From Chitinophaga horti (GTDB lineage: Bacteria > Bacteroidota > Bacteroidia > Chitinophagales > Chitinophagaceae): a DNA stretch of 64,000 nucleotides. The position numbers were made by a program, and so were the translations under genes. The stretch covers positions 1,550,001 through 1,614,000 of the forward strand of contig NZ_CP107006.1 in the NCBI RefSeq assembly GCF_022867795.2, read 5' to 3'. Under the pieces are notes generated by a model. The model saw nothing but the letters and a program-made list of their open reading frames with translations. It searched no databases and had not been told where the DNA came from. Below are positions 43,231 to 52,707 of this stretch, piece by piece (the stretch's first letter is position 1; every line of letters begins with the position of its first letter).

Positions 43231-44517
43231 CTACAACACCTCCGCCACAATAAAGAAACTCCCGCATACCAGTATCATATCTTCCTTAGCCGCATTCGCC
43301 TTCGCCGCGTTAAAGGCCTCCGCCACCGTCGGATACGTGCTGCCGGAAAGCCCCGCTGCCACGGCAAGCGTGTACAGCTCCTGCTCGTCCATAGCGCGTG
43401 GTATCTGTGCTTTGGTGAAATAGTATTGAGCAAAACCGGGCAATAGGTCCAAAGCCTTCGCAACGTCTTTGTCTTTTACGAAGCCAGTAACGATATGTAG
43501 TTTTTTGTAATTAACGAGAGTAAGCTGCTGAAGTATTTCTTGTATACCCGCCTCGTTGTGCCCCACGTCCAGCACGATATATGGATCACGGGCGATAACG
43601 TCCCAGCGGCCACGGATGCCCGTCAGCCGTTTAACGGCCGCAAGGGCGGTATGCACTGCCTGTTCGCTCAACCGCCAGCCCTGGCTACGTAAAATGCGTA
43701 CGGCACTCAGCACAGACAATAGATTCTTCTCCTGGTAATGGCCGGTAAGGTCAAGGGTGTAGGTGCGGGCCTCGGGATCGGCATCTTCCAGTATGGTGAG
43801 GGTTAGCGCCTCTACATCCGGCTGCCTGTCCGTAATACGCCACTCCTGGTCCGCGAAGTGAATCGCCGAGTGATGACGCGCAGCCGTTTCTTCGAACACG
43901 TGTTTTACTTCCGGTTGCGTTTCGCCGATCACAACGGGTACGCCGGGTTTGATGATGCCTGCTTTCTCGAACGCAATCTTGGGTAACGTATCGCCTAAAA
44001 TATGCATGTGGTCAAAGCTGATGTTGGTGATCACACTCAGCTCGGGCAGAATAATGTTCGTACTATCCAGCCGCCCGCCCAACCCGGTTTCTATCACGGC
44101 AACGTCTACCTGCTCGGTGGCAAAGTATTCAAACGCCATCATCATCGTCAGCTCGAAAAATGAAGGTTCGATGCTGGTGATGCTCTCGCGCATACGTTCT
44201 GTGAAACTGATCACGAAGTCTTCCCGGCAAGGCACACCATTAATGCGGATGCGCTCCCTGAAATCTTTCAGGTGAGGGGAGGTGTACAGGCCGGTTTTAT
44301 AACCTGCTTGCTGCAACACAGCTGCCAGCATGTGACTGACGGAGCCTTTGCCATTGGTGCCGGCAATATGAATGGATTTGAATTTTCGTTGCGGCTGATC
44401 TAATACTTCCGCCAGCGCAAGGGTATTATCAAGGTCTTCTTTGTAAGCACTGGCACCCACACGTGTAAACATGGGCAGCTGGCTGTACAGGTATTCGATG
44501 GTTTGCTCGTAATTCAT
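43231..44517 (-). CDS. folC: Bifunctional folylpolyglutamate synthase / dihydrofolate synthase
   Basis: A 428-residue Mur-ligase-like enzyme adding glutamate to folates. The P-loop GTNGKGSVSH is at 53-62, with TSPHLKDFRERI and the central GGRLDSTNI after it. The C-terminal domain has LDVGHNEAGIQEI. It is the third gene of a minus-strand run (TonB, DUF5723, folC), only 12 bases from DUF5723. Its stop lies five bases from the right remnant of the split repeat next to the IS110 element. Confidence 0.95.
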   Translation of the reverse strand: MNYEQTIEYLYSQLPMFTRVGASAYKEDLDNTLALAEVLDQPQRKFKSIHIAGTNGKGSVSHMLAAVLQQAGYKTGLYTSPHLKDFRERIRINGVPCREDFVISFTERMRESITSIEPSFFELTMMMAFEYFATEQVDVAVIETGLGGRLDSTNIILPELSVITNISFDHMHILGDTLPKIAFEKAGIIKPGVPVVIGETQPEVKHVFEETAARHHSAIHFADQEWRITDRQPDVEALTLTILEDADPEARTYTLDLTGHYQEKNLLSVLSAVRILRSQGWRLSEQAVHTALAAVKRLTGIRGRWDVIARDPYIVLDVGHNEAGIQEILQQLTLVNYKKLHIVTGFVKDKDVAKALDLLPGFAQYYFTKAQIPRAMDEQELYTLAVAAGLSGSTYPTVAEAFNAAKANAAKEDMILVCGSFFIVAEVL

Positions 44518-44529
44518 GGTCCGACATCA

Positions 44530-46011
44530 TCAAGGCAGGGGCGGACAGTCTATGCCTGGCTGTGCCTTTTTGCGGAACCAGCCGCCACCACCTTTTTTAA
44601 AGTGAATAGGAATTACCCGCAAAGCTACAAAAGCGTCTGCATGATTGAGCTGATTCCGGAAAAGGTTGCTGAAAAGACTGGCGGAGCCGATCACTAACGG
44701 GCCGGCGCGTAATACTACACCCGCATCTGCCTGACCAAACCTGTTCACCTGCAAAGGGAGATAAGCACCGAACATATTGATATCGAAACGGGGGGTCACC
44801 TGTAATTGCGTTAACGCATAAGTTTTATGATCATCACCGGTAAAGCTGTTCAGGGCAATAGCGGCATTCGCGGATACGAAGAAGCGGCCATTGATGTTAT
44901 AATCTGCCATCAGGTTTAAGGTGGTAGGCAGGTTCATATAAAATTTATCTTTGGAAGGTACTTCCTCGAACATCGCGCCCAACCGGTTCACGTAATCTCC
45001 AACACTCTCTCCGCGACGCTTCCGCGCCGGGTCAATAAGAAAGCCTTTTTGGTCGAGCAGTACGTCGCGGTTGTTGTCAGACTTGGCGTAACTGATGCCG
45101 CCGATGTCGGTAATAGATACACCCAAACGGGCTTTAAAGTCGTCACTGTCCGGGTTCCAGCTGCCGCCATCCCTGTCGGTGCTGGGCCCGAAGCCATCGC
45201 TGTCGGGGCGCCATTCATAAATGAGGCCGATGTCTAATGCCACGCCCGGGTTATCGAACAACCCTACGGCGTTACGCCATTCGTCGTTCAGTTCATCCAG
45301 CTGCCGGTTGTAGCCGGTATGCACTTCGCCGGTGAGATCAGCGCTATTGTTACTGGTCAGCAGCATGGAGGCGTCGCGCGCCGTACCGTAGGCTGCTGCA
45401 AATCCGCTCAGGAATTTAAGGGTAACGCCGCCTTTCCATCGGCCGTTATGATCGTCGCGAATGGTGCGGGCGTAAGTAAATCCAAACTCATTCCAGGTAT
45501 GACCCATGACGCCGAGATAATCGTCGGCTACGGTTTTGCCCCAGTACTTAGGATTATCCGGGAAGCGGTCGCCTACGAGATTTGCGGTCGTTGTTTTTAT
45601 ACCGCCACCATTTACCATCCCGCGAACCCGCCAGGTAAAAGCAACGGCCGATTCTGTGTTAATCGAATACAACGCAGAAGGCAGCATCACATCCACCTGT
45701 CCCCAGGCATATTGTTTACCCGAAGCTGCCGTGTCTAAAAAGTAATCTACGTCGCGGCGTAACCGGTCCGGCGGATTAAATACAGATGATTTGAGGAAAG
45801 AAGTGTAGGTGTTACCGGCTTTTACATCCAGCCCAACGATGTTGACATCCCATTTATAACGGGTGCCCGCCGCCGCAGCAGGGTTGGTAGAAACGCCATG
45901 TATGCCGGCGAAATGGCTGCCATGGTAACCCGGGAAGATCTGCGCTTGCAAATGCCCGGCAATAGCCATTAAGCCTGTAAATGTGAGCAATCTAAAGGTT
46001 CGAAGTCTCAT
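44530..46011 (-). CDS. DUF5723 outer-membrane family protein
   Basis: A 493-residue exported protein with a signal peptide of about 23 residues (MRLRTFRLLTFTGLMAIAGH...). The mature part begins HFAGIHGVSTNPAAAAGTRYKWDVNIVGL and alternates beta strands to the end, consistent with an outer-membrane beta-barrel of the DUF5723 family seen across Bacteroidota. Function is unknown. It is 12 bases upstream of folC, and about 150 bases separate it from the tonB stop. Confidence 0.8.
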   Translation of the reverse strand: MRLRTFRLLTFTGLMAIAGHLQAQIFPGYHGSHFAGIHGVSTNPAAAAGTRYKWDVNIVGLDVKAGNTYTSFLKSSVFNPPDRLRRDVDYFLDTAASGKQYAWGQVDVMLPSALYSINTESAVAFTWRVRGMVNGGGIKTTTANLVGDRFPDNPKYWGKTVADDYLGVMGHTWNEFGFTYARTIRDDHNGRWKGGVTLKFLSGFAAAYGTARDASMLLTSNNSADLTGEVHTGYNRQLDELNDEWRNAVGLFDNPGVALDIGLIYEWRPDSDGFGPSTDRDGGSWNPDSDDFKARLGVSITDIGGISYAKSDNNRDVLLDQKGFLIDPARKRRGESVGDYVNRLGAMFEEVPSKDKFYMNLPTTLNLMADYNINGRFFVSANAAIALNSFTGDDHKTYALTQLQVTPRFDINMFGAYLPLQVNRFGQADAGVVLRAGPLVIGSASLFSNLFRNQLNHADAFVALRVIPIHFKKGGGGWFRKKAQPGIDCPPLP

Positions 46012-46158
46012 GGTTTTTCAGTCGGGCGTTCGTCCTATAACGCTAAATTAACGCGCTTATTGGATCATGAAAGCCAGGTATCAGGGATTTGCAAAAAATA
46101 CGCCTGAAATGTAGCGCTGGCGCACTAAAACCAATAACTCCTTGAACGAGTAGTTTTG

Positions 46159-47055
46159 TTACTGTCCTTTAAAGTAGAAACGGATCGGGCCGTATTGTAC
46201 TTCCGCAGCTTCCGGATTTGCACTGTACTTCAGTTGCTTCGCCGCTTCCAGTGCGATTTGCACCAGCGCGGAGTTGGTTAAGGTAGAACGTTTAGGGTTC
46301 AACGTTGCACCCAGTACATTACCGTTCCGGTCAATCTTGATATCTACCGCTACATAACCACTCTCACGGCTGTTATAAGTCAGGCTGGGGGCATGCACCA
46401 GGCTTCTGCCGGATAAGCGGAGGGATGATGCGCCGCGGGTATTACCGGTACCACCATCGCCATCATAACCTTTGGCATTTGGATCGCCATTGATCTTGCC
46501 GCGGTCACCTGGTTTACCGGTGTTACCTTCGCCGTTGGAATTATTGGAACCATTGGCACCATTGCCTGCATTCGCAGCTGTATTGGTACCGGAGGAAGAA
46601 AAGATCGCTTTAGGTTTTGGCGCCGGTGGAGCAGGCGTTGGTTTTGGTGCTTCTGCTACAGGTTTAGGCTTTGCTTTTTCCGGCTTAGGCATCAAAGTTT
46701 TCGGTGTTTCCTTCGGCGGGGTAGGTTTAGGTGGTGCGGGCACTTCCGGCGCATCTTCGTCGGTTTGCGTAGCCAGTTCCTCCGTATTACCCTGTTCGGT
46801 GGTTTGCACTACCGGGGCAGACTGCGGGGTTTGCACGGGAGCGGATGCCGCAGGTGGATTAGGGTTCAGCGGTTGCTCTTCGCCCATACCGTCATCAGAA
46901 GTACCCAGGTTCACTTCCATTCCCAGTTCCTGGTTAGGTAGCGGTGCCGCAGGTTGCGACAAGGGAATAACCAGCAATATGGCGATGATCGCCGCATGTA
47001 CTACGATCGTTACGATCGCCGCTTTGGTATTCTTTTGTTGCGTTTGTTCCTTCAT
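46159..47055 (-). CDS. TonB-like energy transducer
   Basis: A 298-residue protein with an N-terminal transmembrane anchor (about 14-32), a long Pro/Lys/Glu-rich spacer, a Gly/Asn-rich segment and a C-terminal TonB domain (GYVAVDIKIDRNGNVLGATL... ending RFYFKGQ). It couples proton-motive force to outer-membrane receptors. No exbB/exbD is adjacent, though these are often next to it, so it must use distant ones. A TAACTTTG box (47064-47071) only eight bases upstream of the ATG suggests a very short leader. Confidence 0.85.
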   Translation of the reverse strand: MKEQTQQKNTKAAIVTIVVHAAIIAILLVIPLSQPAAPLPNQELGMEVNLGTSDDGMGEEQPLNPNPPAASAPVQTPQSAPVVQTTEQGNTEELATQTDEDAPEVPAPPKPTPPKETPKTLMPKPEKAKPKPVAEAPKPTPAPPAPKPKAIFSSSGTNTAANAGNGANGSNNSNGEGNTGKPGDRGKINGDPNAKGYDGDGGTGNTRGASSLRLSGRSLVHAPSLTYNSRESGYVAVDIKIDRNGNVLGATLNPKRSTLTNSALVQIALEAAKQLKYSANPEAAEVQYGPIRFYFKGQ

Positions 47056-47124
47056 GATGCTTTCAAAGTTAATATATTTCTTTATGCTGACCTGCTTATT
47101 TAAGGGAACGGTAAACCGTGCCGC

Positions 47125-47898
47125 TTATTGCCCTTTAACGAACAGGTCCCAGGCAAAGCGCAGGATAGTGCAGCAGATAACGCCGAGAAAGAACCAGCGC
47201 ACCATTTTATTCCCCTTCAATATGGCAAAACGTGCGCCTAAAAATGAGCCGGCCAGGTTACTGATGGCCATAGGTATGGTCATCTTCCAGATGATGAGTC
47301 CTTTGGCGCCGAAGTAAAGGATAGAAGCGGCATTGGTGGCCAGGTTCACACACTTGGCATGCGCACTGGCGTGCAGGAAGTCGAGGCCCATCACGCCAAT
47401 AAACAACAGTATAAAAAAGCTGCCCGTACCCGGACCGAAAAACCCGTCATAAAAACCAATCAATGCCACGATGCCCACCGCAACAGGCCATGCGTTCTTA
47501 ATTGGGGGGCGTGCTTCGGTCGCCTGTCCGAAATTCTTGTTCATGAAAGTATAGATGGCAATGCCCGTCAGCAAACAAAGCATGAACGGTTTCAGGAACT
47601 GGTTCGGCAAACTGCTCACCATCGAAGAGCCGAACATCGAAAACGCAAAGGCAGTAATACCCATCACGACGAGCAGTCTGGTATGAAGTGTAACTTTGCG
47701 GGCGTAGGTCCAGGTGGCAAGGGCGGTACCCGAGCCAGACGGGATTTTAGTGGTCGCCAGCAAAGCCGGAACAGGGTATTGCGGAAAGAGAAACAACAGG
47801 GCGGGTGTTTGTATTAAACCACCACCACCCACGATCGCGTCCACAAAGCCGGCGCTGAAAGAAAATGCGCACAACACAATAATTGATGTTTCCAACAT
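47125..47898 (-). CDS. TSUP (TauE/SafE) family permease
   Basis: A 257-residue inner-membrane protein with about eight membrane helices and the TauE/SafE signature (GGGLIQTPALLFLFPQYPVP and FYDGFFGPGTGSFF). The family exports or imports sulfite, sulfonates and other small organic anions. The substrate is not determinable. It is upstream of tonB in the same direction and divergent from the MFS gene. A TACCTTTG box (47904-47911) sits directly before the ATG. Confidence 0.9.
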   Translation of the reverse strand: MLETSIIVLCAFSFSAGFVDAIVGGGGLIQTPALLFLFPQYPVPALLATTKIPSGSGTALATWTYARKVTLHTRLLVVMGITAFAFSMFGSSMVSSLPNQFLKPFMLCLLTGIAIYTFMNKNFGQATEARPPIKNAWPVAVGIVALIGFYDGFFGPGTGSFFILLFIGVMGLDFLHASAHAKCVNLATNAASILYFGAKGLIIWKMTIPMAISNLAGSFLGARFAILKGNKMVRWFFLGVICCTILRFAWDLFVKGQ

Positions 47899-47949
47899 GT
47901 ACGCAAAGGTACAAATGTGCGGGTAAATTGGTAGCTTCGCGGGGTAACT

Positions 47950-49197
47950 ATGCTCAACAAGACTATTGCGCTCTATAAAGGGGCCTATGGAGGCTTAACC
48001 CCGTCTTCCTGGCTGCTGTCGCTCGTGCTGTTTATTAATCGTTGCGGAAATATGGTGATCCCGTTTATGACGGTGTACCTCACGCAATCGCTCGGCTTCT
48101 CGTTAACAAATGCGGGACTGGTCATGGCCTGTTTTGGTCTTGGTGCAGTCGTGGGTGCTTACATCGGTGGCAAACTGACGGACACGATCGGCTTCGCACA
48201 GGTGCAGTTCTGGAGTCTCTTTTTAAACGGACTTTTCTTTTTTGGGCTGGGGCAGGTACACTCGCTGCACGGCATTATGCTTTGTATATTCTGTATGAGC
48301 GCCGTGGGGGAAGCTTTCCGTCCGGCCAATGCAGCCGCTATCGTGCATTATGCGGATGATGGTTCCCGCACGCGCGCCTATTCCCTCAACCGCCTTGCCG
48401 TAAACCTCGGCTTCGCGATCGGCCCTGCCATTGGCGGTATACTCGCCAGCTTCAGTTATGAATTATTGTTCTGGACCGACGGTACTACCTGTATCATCGC
48501 CGCGTTCATGATTAAATTCCTGCTCGATCCTGCCAGGGCAAGTAAAGGGGAGGCGCATCACGCGAAGGATGCTGCAATACTGGGCGGCTCCGCTTACCGT
48601 GATAAATTATACCTGGTATTCATCTTCCTGGCGATGATCAATGCGGTGTGTTTCTTCCAGATGTTCACCATCGTGCCGGTATATTTTACGGAGCAGATGC
48701 ACATGAGCAAATTTCTCATCGGGCTTTGCATGGGCCTCAACGGGTTTATCATTGCCGCGGTGGAAATGCTGCTGATCTTTAAACTCGAAGGCCGCCGGCA
48801 TGCACTGGTATTCATCGGTTACGGTTTGGTGCTGGAGGCGGCGTGTTTCCTGGGGTTTGTATTAATGCCTAAGGAAATATGGGTGGCTTTCGTGTTTATG
48901 GGCGCAATCACTTTTGGTGAGATACTCACGCTGCCGTTCATGAACGCCTTCTGGATTTCCCGCTGTGGCGCGCACAATCGCGGACAATACGCGGCTCTTT
49001 ATACGATCTCTTATTCCGTCGCACACATTGTAGCGCCAACCCTGGGCGCACGTATGGTACAGTGGGCCGGCTTCACCAACTGGTGGTTGATGACGAGCGT
49101 AATTTGCCTGTTAACCTTCGTCGGTTTCAGGTGGCTGTATAATAAGGTGGTAGCGGAAACTAATGGTGTGCAAAGTCCTGTTCATAGTTCCCTGTGA
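47950..49197 (+). CDS. MFS transporter
   Basis: A 415-residue major facilitator with 12 predicted helices. The loop-2/3 signature is modified to GAYIGGKLTDTIGF. The motif NRLAVNLGFAIGPAIGGIL marks helix 5. It looks like a drug or metabolite exporter of the MdtH/YfcJ type. The 3' end overlaps the convergent radical SAM gene by 38 bases. No substrate is suggested by its neighbours. Confidence 0.9.
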   Translation: MLNKTIALYKGAYGGLTPSSWLLSLVLFINRCGNMVIPFMTVYLTQSLGFSLTNAGLVMACFGLGAVVGAYIGGKLTDTIGFAQVQFWSLFLNGLFFFGLGQVHSLHGIMLCIFCMSAVGEAFRPANAAAIVHYADDGSRTRAYSLNRLAVNLGFAIGPAIGGILASFSYELLFWTDGTTCIIAAFMIKFLLDPARASKGEAHHAKDAAILGGSAYRDKLYLVFIFLAMINAVCFFQMFTIVPVYFTEQMHMSKFLIGLCMGLNGFIIAAVEMLLIFKLEGRRHALVFIGYGLVLEAACFLGFVLMPKEIWVAFVFMGAITFGEILTLPFMNAFWISRCGAHNRGQYAALYTISYSVAHIVAPTLGARMVQWAGFTNWWLMTSVICLLTFVGFRWLYNKVVAETNGVQSPVHSSL

Positions 49198-50461
49198 TCC
49201 TTTCCATCGGCGGATTAAAATAGCCGTATTTCAGGTCCGGGAACTCTTCCTGGATCAGGTCCATCAACTGCTTCATGCCTAAAATTTCGCCCGTGTCGGA
49301 CACGCCGATCTTGCCAAGATACCAGTCCGGGTCGATGTTAAAGTTACGCCACTGGATCATGTTTAACCCGGTTTCGCTGATCAGTTTACGCAGTGCTTCA
49401 TACTCTTCCACGCTGTCGGTCATGCCGGGGAATACGAAGTAGTTGATAGAAGTCCAGCCGCCAAACTCACGTACTACTTTCAGGCTTTCGATGATGTCTT
49501 CGAAGCGGTAGTTGTTCGGGCGGTAGTAAGGTGTATAGATATGCTCGCGGGCGGAGTTGAGGCTTACGCGGATGCTGTTAAGTCCTGCTTCGCACAAAGC
49601 CCTTACGGCATTGGGTTTACTTCCGTTGGTGTTGATGTTGATGCTGCCTTTCGGGGTATGCTTACGCATTTCCAGGATCGATTCGCGGATCGTTTCCCAC
49701 ATGAGTAAAGGCTCTCCTTCACACCCCTGGCCGAAGCTCACGATAGGATAGGGGGCGCTTTCCAGGTGGGGCACCGTAAACTCTACGATCTCCTGTGCGG
49801 TAGGCTTGAACGTCAAACGGTCCTGCGTGCTCACAATGCTTTCTTCTTCCGGCTGGAAGGAGATGCAACCTACGCAGTTGGCGTTACAGGCGGGCGATGA
49901 AGGAATGGGGCATTCCCATCTGCCCATAAAATAATTACGCGCCGCAGGGCACTCATAGGTTAACGCGCAGTTGTTGGCCAGGTGCTGTACCAGGCGGTTG
50001 TGCGGATAAGCCTGCTGCATCTGCTGTACGCCTGCTTTTACTTTTTTATCGTCGAAACCGGCACACTCCTGGCGAATGTCCTGCTCTACCCGGCGTGCGG
50101 GTACATAAAACTTACCGTCCCACCAACCTACGGCCGTGTAACAGAACAGGGGCAGGGTAGGTGCATCTGGCATGGTTTCGTAAGCGGCAATATAGTAGCC
50201 GGTATGCGCTGGCGGAATAAAAGCCGCCACGGCCCAGCCTTTATCACACAATGCCATCTCCCCGGTTTCCGCATCCAGCCCTATGCCACGGCGGCCTGGC
50301 AGCTCGTACAGCTGTCCGCCTTCTGGCAGCTCTATCCATTCGTCGTCCGGAATGGGCAGTGCATCCCAGCCGCTGCGGCCTGCAGGATGAAGTGAAAGGT
50401 CTTCGAAAATGTTTCCTTTACCGTCGGAGTATAATATGTATGGTGTGATATTCAATTGCAT
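49160..50461 (-). CDS. Radical SAM protein of unknown function
   Basis: A 433-residue radical SAM enzyme. The [4Fe-4S] motif Cys192-xxx-Cys196-xx-Cys199 (ACNANCVGC) sits unusually far from the N-terminus, after a ~185-residue extension that itself contains several Cys (NCALTYECPAARNYFMGRWEC). SFGQGCEGEPLL supplies the GE motif for SAM, and INTNGSKP and IRVSLNS follow. No SPASM domain is visible. It overlaps the MFS gene's end by 38 bases (convergent) and lies 17 bases after the membrane-protein gene. I do not recognise the reaction. Confidence 0.85.
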   Translation of the reverse strand: MQLNITPYILYSDGKGNIFEDLSLHPAGRSGWDALPIPDDEWIELPEGGQLYELPGRRGIGLDAETGEMALCDKGWAVAAFIPPAHTGYYIAAYETMPDAPTLPLFCYTAVGWWDGKFYVPARRVEQDIRQECAGFDDKKVKAGVQQMQQAYPHNRLVQHLANNCALTYECPAARNYFMGRWECPIPSSPACNANCVGCISFQPEEESIVSTQDRLTFKPTAQEIVEFTVPHLESAPYPIVSFGQGCEGEPLLMWETIRESILEMRKHTPKGSININTNGSKPNAVRALCEAGLNSIRVSLNSAREHIYTPYYRPNNYRFEDIIESLKVVREFGGWTSINYFVFPGMTDSVEEYEALRKLISETGLNMIQWRNFNIDPDWYLGKIGVSDTGEILGMKQLMDLIQEEFPDLKYGYFNPPMERITGNYEQDFAHH

Positions 50462-50478
50462 TCGTTTATTGGTAACCG

Positions 50479-51081
50479 TTACTGATCCGCTCTTTTACCC
50501 AGGCGGTGTTCACAAAAATCATTGATCTCCGCCGCTTCCACCGGACCCATTTCGTCCAGCACTTCCAGCTGCATCAGTTTGTTATTTTTAAAGTCGAGGG
50601 TAAAAAGCTCGTTCCGCAAAACTACGTTATTCAACTCGTTCCAGGGGTAAAGCTTTTTAGCGAAGATGGTAGGGAGGCTTACGCCGCTGGTGTCCAGCAC
50701 GGCATAAGCAGGTTGTAATATTTTGTATTCCGCATACCCGATGTAGGCGATCCCGATGCCCGCGCACAACAGCAAAAAGGCTATGAACGGGATCATGTGG
50801 CTCAGGAAGAACAGGCAGCCGCTCAGCAGCAAAAATGCCTGCACCAGCCGCGCCAGGGTGTTTACTTCTGCAAACTTCCGCACTTTACGCAGCTGGAAGG
50901 GCAGGGCCAGGCTGGCTAAACCGGCCACGATAAACAATCCTACCAGTCCCCAGTTAGGCTGCGCCATCCGGTAGCCGCCAATGGCGTTGAACAGGAACAG
51001 CACGCCCACCATCCCGTGCATCACGGGCTGTAAACGTAACCGGGTTACGGCATTGGGATGAAGTATCCGGAATTTATGCAT
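50479..51081 (-). CDS. Membrane protein, unknown function (four predicted helices)
   Basis: A 200-residue protein with hydrophobic segments at about 25-45, 48-62, 85-105 and 107-127, and a C-terminal soluble part (~130-200) that resembles a PH-like domain in its pattern (LPTIFAKKLYPWNELNNVVLRNELFTLDFKNNKLM). It overlaps the start of its own operon neighbour, the arginase-family gene, by eight bases at 51074-51081. The radical SAM gene follows. Co-expression is likely. The family is not recognised. Confidence 0.7.
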   Translation of the reverse strand: MHKFRILHPNAVTRLRLQPVMHGMVGVLFLFNAIGGYRMAQPNWGLVGLFIVAGLASLALPFQLRKVRKFAEVNTLARLVQAFLLLSGCLFFLSHMIPFIAFLLLCAGIGIAYIGYAEYKILQPAYAVLDTSGVSLPTIFAKKLYPWNELNNVVLRNELFTLDFKNNKLMQLEVLDEMGPVEAAEINDFCEHRLGKRADQ

Positions 51082-52117
51082 TGGCTTTGATCATGTAGTT
51101 ACAGAGCTTGAACAATACGCGGGCACCCACGTTGGCATCCCACTCATCATGCCCGGCGCTCACTTCATTCAGGTCAAACCCGATGAGCTGGCGGCCGCTC
51201 TCTACTAATTTACGAAACAGGTAGAACATTTGCTCCGCCTCGAAACCACCCGGTACCGGCGTGCCCGTGTGAGGACACAGCTTAGGGTCCAGCCCGTCAA
51301 TGTCAAAGCTGATGTATACCTGCTGCGGCAAAGTTGCAATAATGCTGTCGCAGATGGATTTCCAGTTCTCGCCTTCAAACATCCTTTCTTTCAGATCTTT
51401 ATCGAAGAAGGTGGTAACGCGGTCGCTGTTATCGTTGATATAGTTTACTTCCTCTTCGCAATAATCACGGATGCCTACTTGTACGAGCTTTTTCAGCTGC
51501 GGCACTTCTTTAAGGGCATTGTACATGATAGATGCGTGCGAATAGGTAAAGCCTTCGTAACTGTCGCGCAGGTCGCAGTGTGCGTCGATCTGCAAAATGC
51601 CGAAATCGCCTTTGTGCTCGCCAATGGCTTTAAAGAAGCCAAGGGGTGTGCTATGGTCACCGCCAACGAGCCCTACCAGCTTGCCTTTGTTCAGCAGTTC
51701 TTTGGTTTGGTCGTATACCCACTGGATCATTTTCTGCGAACCGGTGTTCACGTCTTCGATCGAACGTCTCAGGAAGTCGTTCTGGGTAACGTCGCCGCCT
51801 TCGATCAGGCATTTCAGGTACAGCTCGGCCTCTTTGCGGAGGTAGTCGCTGCGCAACAGCAGCTGTTTGTCGGGCGTACGCATATAAAAACCCTCTTTCC
51901 AGCCGTCTTTTACATCCGGGTCGTACAGGTCTACCTGCAGCGACGCGTTAAAGATATGCTCCGGCCCGCGTGCGGTGCCATTGCTGTAGGAAACGGTTAC
52001 TTCCCAGGGTACGGGCAGTAATACCAGGCGGGCTTCTTCCTCCGTAAAAGGAAGGCCGAAAATGTTGTTGGACAGCAAACCGACCGAGTTGGGGTCAAAT
52101 TGCGATAAATCAGCCAT
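51074..52117 (-). CDS. Arginase/agmatinase family ureohydrolase
   Basis: A 347-residue binuclear-metal ureohydrolase. The manganese motifs are GGDHS (152-156), DAHCD (178-182) and SFDIDGLDP (~270). HTGTPVPGGF and the Glu of DLNEVS also follow the family. The length exceeds typical agmatinase (about 300) and fits the Bacteroidota group annotated as agmatinase or formimidoylglutamase. It could act on agmatine in polyamine synthesis or on formiminoglutamate. No arginine decarboxylase or hut gene is nearby to decide. Confidence 0.88.
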   Translation of the reverse strand: MADLSQFDPNSVGLLSNNIFGLPFTEEEARLVLLPVPWEVTVSYSNGTARGPEHIFNASLQVDLYDPDVKDGWKEGFYMRTPDKQLLLRSDYLRKEAELYLKCLIEGGDVTQNDFLRRSIEDVNTGSQKMIQWVYDQTKELLNKGKLVGLVGGDHSTPLGFFKAIGEHKGDFGILQIDAHCDLRDSYEGFTYSHASIMYNALKEVPQLKKLVQVGIRDYCEEEVNYINDNSDRVTTFFDKDLKERMFEGENWKSICDSIIATLPQQVYISFDIDGLDPKLCPHTGTPVPGGFEAEQMFYLFRKLVESGRQLIGFDLNEVSAGHDEWDANVGARVLFKLCNYMIKANA

Positions 52118-52240
52118 GAGATGTCGTACTTTTCGTAATTCGCCGCAAAGTTAAGGTAAATTGACAATACCTTATGGCCGAACTCATCCCTCCCTTTTTT
52201 CCGTTGTTCCTTTTTTAGCCGAGGTAAACATTTTTTGACG

Positions 52241-52248
52241 TAATTTTG
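52241..52248 (+). promoter_or_regulatory. TAnnTTTG -7 box of ccmE
   Basis: TAATTTTG is a perfect match to the Bacteroidota -7 consensus, 25 bases upstream of the ccmE ATG. No TTG is at the usual -33 distance. Confidence 0.4.
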
Positions 52249-52273
52249 CGCAGTCAATTAATCTGGTAAGGGA

Positions 52274-52672
52274 ATGAAAAAGACTAATATTGTTTTGCTG
52301 ATCATGATTGCAGCCTGCGTAGCTGCACTGGTGATGACGATCGGTGACTTCAGCACCTACGAAACTTTCGCCACCGCCAACGCTAAAGAGGGTAAGATCT
52401 ACCACGTGGTAGGAGCCCTGGATACGACTAAAACGATCCATTACGACGCGCAGAAAGACGCCAACTACTTTACTTTCTATATGAAAGACAAGTCCGGCGA
52501 AATCCGTAAGGTAATCTACAACGGTACACGCCCGACAGATTTCGATAAATCTACCGAACTGGTACTCACCGGCAAAATGAAGAACGGCGAGTTCTATTGC
52601 AACAAGATATTAATGAAGTGCCCGTCTAAATATAAAGACCAGCAAACCGTTTCCAGCGGCAGGGAGGTCTAA
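52274..52672 (+). CDS. ccmE: Cytochrome c maturation haem chaperone CcmE, CxxxY type
   Basis: A 132-residue protein anchored by one N-terminal helix (~6-24), with an OB-fold periplasmic domain that carries haem to apocytochrome c. In classical CcmE the haem attaches to His in KHDExY. Here the aligned segment is LMKCPSKY, with Cys116 in place of His and Tyr120 kept. This CxxxY form is known from archaea and some bacteria, such as Desulfovibrio. CcmF follows 159 bases downstream. Confidence 0.88.
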   Translation: MKKTNIVLLIMIAACVAALVMTIGDFSTYETFATANAKEGKIYHVVGALDTTKTIHYDAQKDANYFTFYMKDKSGEIRKVIYNGTRPTDFDKSTELVLTGKMKNGEFYCNKILMKCPSKYKDQQTVSSGREV

Positions 52673-52707
52673 ATACGGGTATCAATTAAAATGATATCTC
52701 CCCGGAA

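Noticed and set aside
46472..47317. A 281-codon plus-strand frame across tonB and the TSUP gene
   Set aside because: It is the mirror of the Gly/Pro/Lys-rich tonB spacer. The Gly/Ala-rich product reflects that composition and crosses two real genes.
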